Part shown: in pieces, positions 24,201 through 31,558 of the stretch
Numbering within the stretch: position 1 is the first letter of the stretch
How the letters are laid out: each line of letters opens with the position of its first letter
Source: a virus
Reading direction: 5' to 3' (one strand)
DNA length: 37,661 nucleotides
IMG/VR virus record: IMGVR_UViG_3300025767_000057
Span: 1-37,661 of that record
Program-made: the position numbers and the translations under genes
Notes under the pieces: generated by a model
The model's input: only the letters and a program-made list of their open reading frames with translations
Database searches by the model: none
Told to the model about the DNA's origin: nothing

Positions 24201-26023
24201 GTTCGATACAAGAATTAAGATATTGGGCAAATCCACTTAAAGATATTGTAGTTGATGAACATACACTTTCAAGAGAAACTTATCATGGTAACTCTGCGAC
24301 TTCATCTTACTTTGATTTGAAGTTTAGATTCATACCAGATTCAAGAATAAGAAATATTGCAACTACATTTTCATTCTATTCTCAACACCCAAACCAGCAG
24401 ATATTAGAAACTGAATTGGGTTATCAATTATCTGCATCTTTATCTAATTTTGAAGCAGATGATTTAAGAGGTGTAACTGAAGAGTATTATACAAAAGTTC
24501 CATCGGCAGGTGCTAATAACATTATGAATAATAAGGTTAGAATAGAATCAAGTATTTTAAGAGCACCATTAGATGTTGATGAAAGAAGAGAAAAATCAAA
24601 GTATGATAAAGCACCTGTAGATTCAAACCAAGTTGGTGTATATCTTTCTGCTACTAAAATGTATAACGAAGATATCTACAACCATACAGGTTATTTTGAA
24701 ATTGATGATTACATTGGTAATCCTGATAATAGAGAAGGATATACCGAACAAAATGAAGAATTGGATTATGTAAGAAGACAAGTATTCAAAAAATACAGTA
24801 ACAAAAACTTAATCAACAATACAATCGATATTTTAGCAAGATATGATTTTTCAGTATTTGAACAAATCAGACAAACAATGCCTGCTAGAGCCGATTACAA
24901 TTCTGGTATCTTAATTGAACCACATATTTTAGAAAGACCTAAAATCAAATCTAAAACAAAGGTATCATATACAAACCCACAGTATTCAGTTACAATATTA
25001 CCAGTTGATAAGTCATTGGAATCTGAGTATGTTACATACGAAACAACCATAGATAATAGTAGACAGACCCCAACCGCAGACTATACATTCTACGAAACAA
25101 CCATAGATAATAGTAGACAGACCCTAACTGCAGACTATACATTCTACGAAACAACTATATTAGAACCTGTTAGAATACCTGACGTTACATATGTAAATTA
25201 TGAAACTACGATTCCGTTTGAATCACCTATATTTGCATATAAAAACGATATAGAAGATTTAGGATTGCTTAAAGCAAAAGCAGATATGTATAAATCATCT
25301 CAATATCTGTATAACATATTGATACCGTCATCATCTATAGTTGATGGTGGGTCTGAACCAACAACGGTATTTCAATGGAATGTTGTAACAAATCCATCGG
25401 AAGAATATTCACCAATTGGTAGAACTATAACAAATCAAAGAATTTCCAAATACGCTAAAAAAGAAGTTTACTTTTATTCAACAGCATTATCAGCATCTTT
25501 GGGATTATACAATTCATCATCATTAGTTCCTGCTGAAGTATCTACAGATGAATTACCATTATCAGTTCAAAATTTAAGATACTTAGGGTGTAAGATGACA
25601 TCGGATTCTTTAACAACAAATTCACCTGATACGCCAGATGGAAAACCTGTTATTGAAATATTCCAAGCAGACCCTAAAGTTTTAATTTATACTTCAGAAA
25701 CTGCGGATGGAGGTAACTTAGATGTAGATGTTGAAACTAACCTACCTATACTTAAATTGGAAGATTTAAAAGTAAATGAAGATGTTAAGTATAAGAGAAA
25801 GTTAAAATATGATGCTGAAGTAAAGGCATTCCGTAGAGAAATTCAAAGACTTACTGAAATAGAAAACAGTAGAAGAGTTGAGTTTGATGCTAAATATGAA
25901 AACTTCAAAGTATCAAAAAGACGAGAAGAAAAGCGTAGAGATGAATTTGATATAGTAACTGGATTTGATATCCAAAATAAAAGATTTATTAATTCAGTCA
26001 AACCTCCTTCAAATAATTATTAA
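21269..26023 (+). CDS. Giant tail/baseplate protein with a LamG-like region and two repeat tracts
   Basis: 1,584 residues, the largest gene here and in the position of T4 gp7. Residues about 256-297 are hexapeptide repeats of V-(A/V)-(S/P)-(T/A)-E-(S/F). Near 735-775 is L-L-K-T-K-G-S-A-R-A-V with Y-G-I-P, a segment I know from large tail proteins of T4-like phages. Residues about 795-1010 look like a LamG/concanavalin-type beta sandwich. About 1257-1292 are two 18-residue repeats. The end (about 1505-1570) is a charged coiled coil. Such proteins may link the baseplate to fibres; the lectin-like domain might bind glycans. Confidence 0.75.
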   Translation: MAIDRFNNKNILTSVKSPTDGIQIYSDDDLEKISVTTRLLSKNELEPTSLFLKEDDDIFPEIEFHIYSGENLLLSNRKPIQFELNTDTDDEDYNILLTPETDVRLSNISRGNYSIVYNFLEKVTNEVKIDNVSADSTELELSLIDSNDSYGLTAILEDIDDEDTIEDFVLNFGDNNIAQIVGFNFSPNERVGDVFVNIPFPTSTFDGKNTTFYSENGSDFWIEVYSQNTFQQTVQQTVKKNIRPVSGYTAVGAQNLVSAESVASTEFVASTEFVVSAESVAPTESVVSAESVAPTESVFTESSAEEIVENIVTSKDISYTTTGRVAKFNIDNPNGGFEWVQERDDTGTLVYYTYGSPIPGRDTNIKNGLDYSNELRGKPTFSTVKYYDSSFKNPNGLTKLYVKLYRPLRGDLQIKNPKIERVYRGSYIEKLLVFPRNEQPIVDNFSEPNFKIDLGNYGKSQGTDLKSWNDLLDANLTTSQQIVDKYISSSFGDSNINLDYSDFANFVHYSSAVERVNNFRYKLQLVESYNSRITTLQSVSGSEAITNISQSINRRDSVVSGMDGWEKWMYYESTGSLYTHYSSSAFTFEPWPKTSESPLTLVSTTTNDGINYYNGLIESASYFDSINDARLTKSIPASIVEDPLNKDYLLFIDMVGHHFDITWAYIKKLTSINEREEHPYDGMPNNLLYDVAKSMGWKLTHGKDRSDLWKYALGTDATGSRLQTGLLKSKPDEQITNEVWRRIVNNIPYLLKTKGSARAVKALIATYGIPQAFLSIREYGGPMVEDVRPIWEHDKFVYHLRFDTDNYLTVPWDKITDIDSVTYEVNDANPIDTIELFVQQNLSRTTAVLNKGTDFGVVFEPTGSSTKGNIHLYLSGSGGYKSASINDVPLFDSTMGTLLVQRESSVDDITQNNTYKIQYRRNRKDRIVLNKSASISIDGSTESSYNAAWTGSGTLTVGKDLPTVSGLTLWNNAEYLSGSIQELRYWANPLKDIVVDEHTLSRETYHGNSATSSYFDLKFRFIPDSRIRNIATTFSFYSQHPNQQILETELGYQLSASLSNFEADDLRGVTEEYYTKVPSAGANNIMNNKVRIESSILRAPLDVDERREKSKYDKAPVDSNQVGVYLSATKMYNEDIYNHTGYFEIDDYIGNPDNREGYTEQNEELDYVRRQVFKKYSNKNLINNTIDILARYDFSVFEQIRQTMPARADYNSGILIEPHILERPKIKSKTKVSYTNPQYSVTILPVDKSLESEYVTYETTIDNSRQTPTADYTFYETTIDNSRQTLTADYTFYETTILEPVRIPDVTYVNYETTIPFESPIFAYKNDIEDLGLLKAKADMYKSSQYLYNILIPSSSIVDGGSEPTTVFQWNVVTNPSEEYSPIGRTITNQRISKYAKKEVYFYSTALSASLGLYNSSSLVPAEVSTDELPLSVQNLRYLGCKMTSDSLTTNSPDTPDGKPVIEIFQADPKVLIYTSETADGGNLDVDVETNLPILKLEDLKVNEDVKYKRKLKYDAEVKAFRREIQRLTEIENSRRVEFDAKYENFKVSKRREEKRRDEFDIVTGFDIQNKRFINSVKPPSNNY
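22037..22159 (+). repeat. Coding 18-bp tandem repeat tract
   Basis: Seven copies (the first lacking one codon) of an 18-bp unit encoding V-(A/V)-(S/P)-(T/A)-E-(S/F), with a 36-bp higher-order period near the end, where the pair V-V-S-A-E-S / V-A-P-T-E-S occurs twice. It sits between two folded parts of the giant tail protein and is likely a flexible, length-variable linker. Confidence 0.9.
25037..25144 (+). repeat. Coding 54-bp tandem duplication
   Basis: Two 54-bp units (25037-25090, 25091-25144) that differ at two bases, and a partial third copy of the first few codons after them. Each encodes an 18-residue unit starting Y-E-T-T-I-D-N-S-R-Q-T and ending A-D-Y-T-F. The near identity implies a recent duplication. 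Confidence 0.9.
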
Positions 26024-26025
26024 AA

Positions 26026-27225
26026 ATGGCAAAACGAAAAGAATATAGAGAAGAATTTAAAGTAAATAGAGATGGTGATAGTACCCGTAAGGAGATACCA
26101 ACACCACCACCTACTAAAAATTCTGAAGATTTTATAGAAGATACACCAATACAATCGCCTATGGAAATGGGTGATAATATTGTATTGGATATAAACCAAG
26201 AAGTTTTAAGAAGAATCGAATTGGAATCCAAAAAAGAATTACAACGAAATCCAATTGATGAAATAAAAACAATTGATGAGAGTATTGAAGAAATAATAAA
26301 GCCAATACAAAAGGTAGTAGATACTCCATTAATTTTAGATGGTAATAAAGAAATATCACCAGTTGATAGAGTACCATCTGATATATTGAGTAGGGTGGTA
26401 AGTAACCCAAAAGCCAACATAATTGAAAAACCTCAAGTAATAGATGTTACAGTATTATCTGAAATAGAAAAAAGAAGATTAGCATCTGAAGAACAAAAAA
26501 GAAGAATGATGGGTGATGAGCGTAGTGCTGATATTCAACAATCATTTGAAGAAGAACAAGAGCGTAAACAATTATTTGATGAAGAAATTGAAGTGATGAA
26601 ATTTGAATTTGAACAATATTTAAAAGATAAATATCCTGAGTTTGATAAGGATAATATTGAAAATAGAGATGTTGTTACAAATCCGCCATCGCCTGAAGAA
26701 TTGCAAGCAAAAGAAGAAGAAAAACAAAGATTGAGAGAAGAACGTAGACGTAATAAACAACAACAAAAAACTAAGAAACGAAACTTACAGAAGCAAAAAC
26801 TTCAAAGATTGGAAAGAGAGAAAGAACGTAAAGCTCAAGAAAATGAATTTGAAATAAACAAATTAAGACGAGATGAAATCAACACATTCTTAGAAGAGGA
26901 TATAATCTTAGAGCAAAAAGAAAAACTTGCAAGAAATCCTGAAATTGAAGGTTTAAACGAAGTTCAAATTAAACTTAAAGAAATCGAACAATTTGAGAAA
27001 AGATTGGGTAGACCAATTATACCACATAGAGATATAGTGGAAAGTGAAGAATCAGATTTAGACCCAAAATCTTATACAAATTCAAACGATGATTTAATAA
27101 TCATACCTGATAACATTGATGTTGTAGGTGATTTGGATAAGTTAAATAAATTAAGAGAGTTGAGACGAGAATTAGAGTCTGAAACAGATGATGGTAAAGA
27201 TTATGTTTCTAATAGAGGTAGATAA
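26026..27225 (+). CDS. Highly charged coiled-coil protein, unknown function
   Basis: 399 residues, dominated by Glu, Lys, Arg, Gln and Asp with very few aromatics. Residues about 135-325 form a nearly continuous helix with basic patches (Arg/Lys runs near 235-275), flanked by Pro/Asp-rich tails. It starts two bases after the giant tail protein and, like that protein's own end, is coiled. A scaffold or fibre-shaft role is possible; no family could be named. Confidence 0.6.
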   Translation: MAKRKEYREEFKVNRDGDSTRKEIPTPPPTKNSEDFIEDTPIQSPMEMGDNIVLDINQEVLRRIELESKKELQRNPIDEIKTIDESIEEIIKPIQKVVDTPLILDGNKEISPVDRVPSDILSRVVSNPKANIIEKPQVIDVTVLSEIEKRRLASEEQKRRMMGDERSADIQQSFEEEQERKQLFDEEIEVMKFEFEQYLKDKYPEFDKDNIENRDVVTNPPSPEELQAKEEEKQRLREERRRNKQQQKTKKRNLQKQKLQRLEREKERKAQENEFEINKLRRDEINTFLEEDIILEQKEKLARNPEIEGLNEVQIKLKEIEQFEKRLGRPIIPHRDIVESEESDLDPKSYTNSNDDLIIIPDNIDVVGDLDKLNKLRELRRELESETDDGKDYVSNRGR

Positions 27226-27235
27226 TTCAAAAATA

Positions 27236-27252
27236 TTAATATTTATATAAAA
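27236..27252 (+). promoter_or_regulatory. Candidate late promoter
   Basis: TTAATATTTATATAAAA, identical to 15972-15988. It lies 78 bases before the ATG at 27331. A weaker variant, TTACATATTTATTAC, follows at 27287-27301, closer to the start codon. The gap 27226-27330 otherwise holds no gene. Confidence 0.5.
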
Positions 27253-27330
27253 TGAAAAATTTGTAAATTGGTTTAAAAATATTTATTTACATATTTATTA
27301 CTATAATAGGAAAATCAAAAGGTAAAATAT

Positions 27331-27999
27331 ATGGGATACTTAGATAACTCATCGATAACAGTAGATGCAATTCTTACTAAAAAGGGTAGAGAATTATTAG
27401 CGAAGGGTAGAGATTTCTTCGTTATCAGTCAATTTGCATTAGCAGATGATGAAATAGATTACGAATTATGGAATCCGGCTCACCCACTTGGTTCTGATTA
27501 TTATGGAATCATTATTGAAAATATGCCTATTGTTGAGGCAGTGACTGATGAAAGTTACAACTTAAAATATAAGTTATTAACTTTACCTAAAAACACAATT
27601 CGTATTCCTATTATCATACCAAACCCAACTTCAATTACTTTAGAAGAAGGTGGAAACCAACAAACTGTTACAATCACTACAAAAAATGGTGGTAACAACA
27701 CATTAGGATATACAGTTACACTTCTTAATTCAGATGCAGCATCAATCGTTGGTGATGGACAGGGTATTGCAAACAATACAGACCCAGTTGGAGCAAATGA
27801 AGATAGAAGAAGTATTACTGTAAGTTGTAACTCACAGTTTACAATTACTACTAAAGTATTGGCTGATAATGTTGATATTTCTACCAAACTTATTGTAGTA
27901 GGTAATGAAACAGGTGGTAGAGAAGAAATTGAATTAACTGTTACTAACAATCCTGATATTTCAGTAGGTAACACAACAAATTCAGCACTTGGAATATAA
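27331..27999 (+). CDS. Virion structural protein, Ig-like C-terminal domain
   Basis: 222 residues. The first 90 show the pattern L-T-K-K-G-R-E-L-L-A then F-A-L-A-D-D-E-I-D-Y that I know from virion proteins of aquatic T4-like phages. Residues about 95-210 are a beta-sandwich, Ig-like segment. Function unknown; surface decoration or fibre attachment is plausible. AAAGG lies upstream and the next structural gene follows after 21 bases. Confidence 0.65.
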   Translation: MGYLDNSSITVDAILTKKGRELLAKGRDFFVISQFALADDEIDYELWNPAHPLGSDYYGIIIENMPIVEAVTDESYNLKYKLLTLPKNTIRIPIIIPNPTSITLEEGGNQQTVTITTKNGGNNTLGYTVTLLNSDAASIVGDGQGIANNTDPVGANEDRRSITVSCNSQFTITTKVLADNVDISTKLIVVGNETGGREEIELTVTNNPDISVGNTTNSALGI

Positions 28000-28020
28000 A
28001 AAACTTAAAAGGAAATAGAT

Positions 28021-29103
28021 ATGGCAGTTTTACCAGCAGGTTCGTTTAACACATCAAAAAGAGTATATACAGCATTTAAAGTAGGTGATGTTGTAGAGGG
28101 TGGTGTAGAAAGAGTAACCAGAGGTTTATGGAGTGGTAACGTAGGAACGTTAACTTCATTTTACACTTCATCAGCTCAATCATCTACTCAAAAACAATAT
28201 TACTATGAGATTTATGATGGTATCTCAACAGCCGCAACATCAGAAGCTCAGTTTTCAGTAGCATATGGAAATAACGCGGGCAGTGGTTCTTTAGGACAGA
28301 ATGAAGATTCTCCTTCAAACGCAATCTACTCACAATATCAACAAATCCTACTACCTGGAAACCAAAGACAATTTACATTCAACTCAGTAGCATCTGATAG
28401 TATTTACGCACTTAACTTTAACAGAGCAAGAATCAAAGATAGATTAGACCCAGGAAACTTCCAATTAAACTTATCAACTCTAAGTGGTTCTGCAGTAGCA
28501 AACAACGTTCATACAGGTTCAAATGTATTTGTAGTTGAAGCCGGAAAAGTTATATCATTAATTGATGATTCAGCAGATACTCAACAATCTGCAACTCAAA
28601 TTGGTAGAGCATACAACTTAGTATCAGGTTCTCTCAATGGTGGTGTTTATTCACCTAAAACATATTATGGTAGAGTTTATCCAGAACAAGGTGTTATTAT
28701 CTTAAATGGTGATACTTTAGATTCGACATTAGATTTTAATACTGTTACAGGTTCAAACATAAATGGTGATAACTCATATAAATTATATACATCTATTAGT
28801 GGAGCGGCTTCAATTAACGTATCACATGGATTTGCAGCAAGAAACGAAGAAAGAGTTCAATCAACATTCTATTTCGTAAGAGCTAAGAATGGTGAATACA
28901 ACTTCTCAAATAACCCATCATTTGTAACAGGTTCAAACGGAGCATTTAGACAACCAACATTTGCTAATAATCCAAAAACATACTTAACAACAGTTGGTTT
29001 GTACAATAGTTCACAAGAGTTATTAGCAGTTGCTAAGTTATCACAACCTATCTTGAAATCATTTTCTAATGAAGTATTGGTTAAGGTAAAATTAGACTTC
29101 TAA
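28021..29103 (+). CDS. Virion structural protein with shared C-terminal module
   Basis: 360 residues, rich in Ser, Thr, Asn and Gly. The last 145 residues (from G-R-V-Y-P-E-Q-G) match the end of the next protein (29224): both have an E-(Y/F)-N-(F/I)-S-(N/T)-N-P element, then V-T-G-S-N, then T-(V/I)-G-L-Y-N and E-L-L-A followed by K-L and a closing V-K-V strand. So two neighbouring genes share a module, probably by duplication. AAAGGAAATAGAT precedes the ATG. A terminator follows directly. Confidence 0.65.
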   Translation: MAVLPAGSFNTSKRVYTAFKVGDVVEGGVERVTRGLWSGNVGTLTSFYTSSAQSSTQKQYYYEIYDGISTAATSEAQFSVAYGNNAGSGSLGQNEDSPSNAIYSQYQQILLPGNQRQFTFNSVASDSIYALNFNRARIKDRLDPGNFQLNLSTLSGSAVANNVHTGSNVFVVEAGKVISLIDDSADTQQSATQIGRAYNLVSGSLNGGVYSPKTYYGRVYPEQGVIILNGDTLDSTLDFNTVTGSNINGDNSYKLYTSISGAASINVSHGFAARNEERVQSTFYFVRAKNGEYNFSNNPSFVTGSNGAFRQPTFANNPKTYLTTVGLYNSSQELLAVAKLSQPILKSFSNEVLVKVKLDF

Positions 29104-29139
29104 GATACCCATCTCCTATAATAGAATTGTAGGACCGGC

Positions 29140-29178
29140 TCGAAAGAGTTTCGACCCCATAGTAATATGGGGTTTTTT
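29140..29178 (+). terminator. Double-hairpin intrinsic terminator
   Basis: Hairpin one: TCGAAA (29140-29145), GAG, TTTCGA (29149-29154). Hairpin two: CCCCAT (29155-29160), six-base loop, ATGGGG (29167-29172), then TTTTTT (29173-29178). It ends the block from 27331 and lies just before the late-motif copy at 29191. Confidence 0.85.
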
Positions 29179-29190
29179 ATTTTAAATAAT

Positions 29191-29205
29191 TTAATATTTA
29201 TATTA
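29191..29205 (+). promoter_or_regulatory. Candidate late promoter
   Basis: TTAATATTTATATTA, sharing its first 13 bases with 15972 and 27236. It lies between a strong terminator and the gene at 29224, a place where a promoter is needed, which makes it the best supported of the late-motif copies. Confidence 0.55.
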
Positions 29206-29223
29206 GAATAATAGGATTATTGA

Positions 29224-31092
29224 ATGGCAGAAGCTTTAAAACCAATAAACGGTGGTGGATTACAATTGTATCCTTTTAATGCATTTAAAAGGTGGATAGT
29301 AAGTGATGGTACATATCGACAAGATTACTATCAAATTTCTATCTTAAAAGGTATATCACCATTATATAATGAAAAAGTTCCACTATCATCTTCATTAAAT
29401 GGTGAATTGGTTGCTGATTCAACTGAATTGGATAATTCCAACTCAGGTAACACATCATTTCTTTCATCTAAAGAACAAAAAATTGTTTGGTCTGGTCTTA
29501 ATCAAATGTTTTTTAAACATAGGGTTAATAACGAAAGAGATTTATACACATCTGCATCTATATTCTCAATACCACAAAACCGTTTGGGTGATGGTATAAA
29601 ACCAGGTAGTTTTACAGTAGCAGATAAATCTGTAGAGGGTGTATCGGATGAAGTAAATATTCAAGATAGAAAAATAGATGAATATCATGGATACCTTTAT
29701 GATACAGATTTAACTATTAATACATCATCTTATGTTCCATTCGGAGATTTGATTGGGTATTGGGGGTTCAATGATGAGGTAGTTCCTAGAGTTACATCTT
29801 ATGATAACGTAATTTTAGATAGAAGTGGATATACTAACCATGCAGTTGGTAGAAATCTAACTTATGAATCTGGTATTTTAACAACAGGAACATCATCTGA
29901 AGCATCTGGAACAAAAGTAACTTTAGATGGCACAACATCATACGTTAAAATAAAAAATAAACCAAGATTATCTCCAATGAAAGGAAAGGATTATTCTATT
30001 TCATTGTGGGCTATTTTACCAACATCACAATCTGATGATAGTAGAAATTATAATTGGATATTAAATAAGAATGGTTCTTACTTTGAAGAGTTCACCAACC
30101 GAAACGGTCAATTAAAAACACGACAAAGAAATCAACCTACACCAATTTATCCGTATGATATAAAGGTATATAACCAAAACACATCTGAAAACGGAAAACT
30201 ATCCATATCACTTTCAGATGGTAAAAGAACTTCAGAAGTAACATCATCAACATATTTAAATGATGCAACTCAACATCATATTGTATTCAACAAAACAGGT
30301 TCATTATTAGAATTATGGGTTGATGGTACAAAAGAAGCATCATCATCAATAAAATTAAAAGCTGATATTTGGAATGAATATGATATATTATTAGGTTCTC
30401 ATTATGTAAGTGATTTATCAACATACGGGCCAGTTCTTAGAAGCGATGTAGTATCTAATTTTTCAACATTAAGTGGTTCATTGGATGAGGTAAGATTTTA
30501 CAGAAGAGCATTAACTCAAACAGAAATTGAATACCTTTCAAATAATGATTATTTAACAGGTTCAGCATACCAAAGTGATATTGTAGGTGAAATATTTTAT
30601 AATCAAGGTATTGCAGTAGTATCAGACCCAAGACCAAAATATAAAAATGTTTGGGTAGGGCAAGGTAATTGGGATTATGATAGTTCAACTTATGGTTGGA
30701 GTACAAAATACAAATCAACAAAGAAATTATATGAAACTTCAGTTCTATGTGAAATTGGTTCTTCTGAGTTTAATATTAGTACAAACCCAACTTTAAGAAA
30801 AAATAATGATGAGCGTGAAATGTTCTTAAAACCATTTGTAACAGGTTCTAACTTTTCTCCTTACTTTACAACGATTGGATTATATAATAAAGTTGGTGAG
30901 TTATTGGCGATTGGTAAACTAGCATCCGCAATACAAAACAGAAATGATGTAGATATTACAGTAAAAGTAAGATTTGATTTAGATGGTGCATTCGGAACTC
31001 CATCATTACCTGAAATATTACCTGAAGAAGAGAAACCACAATTAAAACAAAGAGCAGATGGAAGGTTTGTTTGGAACTCAAAAGGATTTTAA
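29224..31092 (+). CDS. Tail protein with LamG/concanavalin-like domain and shared C-terminal module
   Basis: 622 residues. Residues about 173-435 fit a LamG-type beta sandwich: L-I-G-Y-W-G-F-N-D-E, then D-R-S-G-Y-T-N-H-A, then D-Y-S-I-S-L-W, then L-E-L-W-V-D-G, then S-L-D-E-V-R-F-Y-R-R-A-L. Such domains often bind carbohydrate, so a receptor-binding or adhesin role is reasonable. Residues about 450-590 match the end of the previous protein. A polar, Pro-rich tail closes the protein. It is separated from the previous gene by a terminator and a candidate late promoter. Confidence 0.7.
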   Translation: MAEALKPINGGGLQLYPFNAFKRWIVSDGTYRQDYYQISILKGISPLYNEKVPLSSSLNGELVADSTELDNSNSGNTSFLSSKEQKIVWSGLNQMFFKHRVNNERDLYTSASIFSIPQNRLGDGIKPGSFTVADKSVEGVSDEVNIQDRKIDEYHGYLYDTDLTINTSSYVPFGDLIGYWGFNDEVVPRVTSYDNVILDRSGYTNHAVGRNLTYESGILTTGTSSEASGTKVTLDGTTSYVKIKNKPRLSPMKGKDYSISLWAILPTSQSDDSRNYNWILNKNGSYFEEFTNRNGQLKTRQRNQPTPIYPYDIKVYNQNTSENGKLSISLSDGKRTSEVTSSTYLNDATQHHIVFNKTGSLLELWVDGTKEASSSIKLKADIWNEYDILLGSHYVSDLSTYGPVLRSDVVSNFSTLSGSLDEVRFYRRALTQTEIEYLSNNDYLTGSAYQSDIVGEIFYNQGIAVVSDPRPKYKNVWVGQGNWDYDSSTYGWSTKYKSTKKLYETSVLCEIGSSEFNISTNPTLRKNNDEREMFLKPFVTGSNFSPYFTTIGLYNKVGELLAIGKLASAIQNRNDVDITVKVRFDLDGAFGTPSLPEILPEEEKPQLKQRADGRFVWNSKGF

Positions 31093-31105
31093 AAAAGAAT
31101 AAGTT

Positions 31106-31528
31106 ATGGCAAAAGGAAATTGGTCTCACATTCAAAAACAAAAAGGCCATAAAAGTGGTCTTGAAACTAAGATAGATGAACAACTGAAATCAATAGGAAT
31201 TGATGGTGAATATGAACAACACGAAATCAAATACACAATTCCAGAAACACATCATACATATAAACCTGATTTTAAATTACCAAATGGAATTTATATAGAA
31301 TCTAAGGGTTGGTTCTTACCAGAAGATAGAAAGAAACATCTTTTAATTAAAGAGCAAAATTCTGATATTGATTTAAGGTTTGTATTACAATCACCAAACG
31401 GTAAGATATATAAAGGTTCAAAAACTACATATGCACAATGGTGCGAGAAGAATGGGTTCAAATGGGCTAAGAAAGAAATACCCCAAGCTTGGATTGATGA
31501 AAAAGAAATTGTAAAATTCTTTGGATAG
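31106..31528 (+). CDS. T7-type endonuclease I (Holliday junction resolvase)
   Basis: 140 residues; T7 gp3 has 149. The four catalytic residues fall at the very same positions as in T7: E20 (in S-G-L-E), D55 (in P-D-F), E65 and K67 (in E-S-K-G). The flanking segments D-R-K-K-H-L-L-I-K-E-Q and K-I-Y-K-G-S also match T7. The enzyme cuts branched DNA: resolving junctions before packaging in T4 is done by the unrelated gp49. It starts 13 bases after a structural gene, and the class B promoter of the primase overlaps its end. Confidence 0.93.
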   Translation: MAKGNWSHIQKQKGHKSGLETKIDEQLKSIGIDGEYEQHEIKYTIPETHHTYKPDFKLPNGIYIESKGWFLPEDRKKHLLIKEQNSDIDLRFVLQSPNGKIYKGSKTTYAQWCEKNGFKWAKKEIPQAWIDEKEIVKFFG

Positions 31529-31551
31529 TTCATTTATTTTTCGTATATTTG
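31520..31551 (+). promoter_or_regulatory. Class B promoter upstream of primase and Mre11-Rad50 genes
   Basis: TTTG at 31520-31523, 20 bp, TATATTTG at 31544-31551, an exact Bacteroidota-type promoter. Bases 31537-31552 repeat 11262-11277 exactly. The ATG at 31559 lies only seven bases after the -7 box, so the mRNA would be nearly leaderless. The -33 box overlaps the end of the endonuclease I gene. Confidence 0.8.
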
Positions 31552-31558
31552 TTGTAAT

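Noticed and set aside
25998-26420. 140-codon minus-strand ORF opposite the coiled-coil gene
   Set aside because: Composition is the shadow of a Glu/Lys-rich coding strand; no start signal and no recognisable domain.
27555-27974. 139-codon minus-strand ORF
   Set aside because: Fully inside a well-supported structural gene on the + strand; a shadow reading frame.
15972-29205. T4-type late promoters (TATAAATA) on the minus strand
   Set aside because: The reverse complement of the motif gives TATAAATA, but no minus-strand gene lies downstream of any copy, so the motif is treated as a + strand signal.
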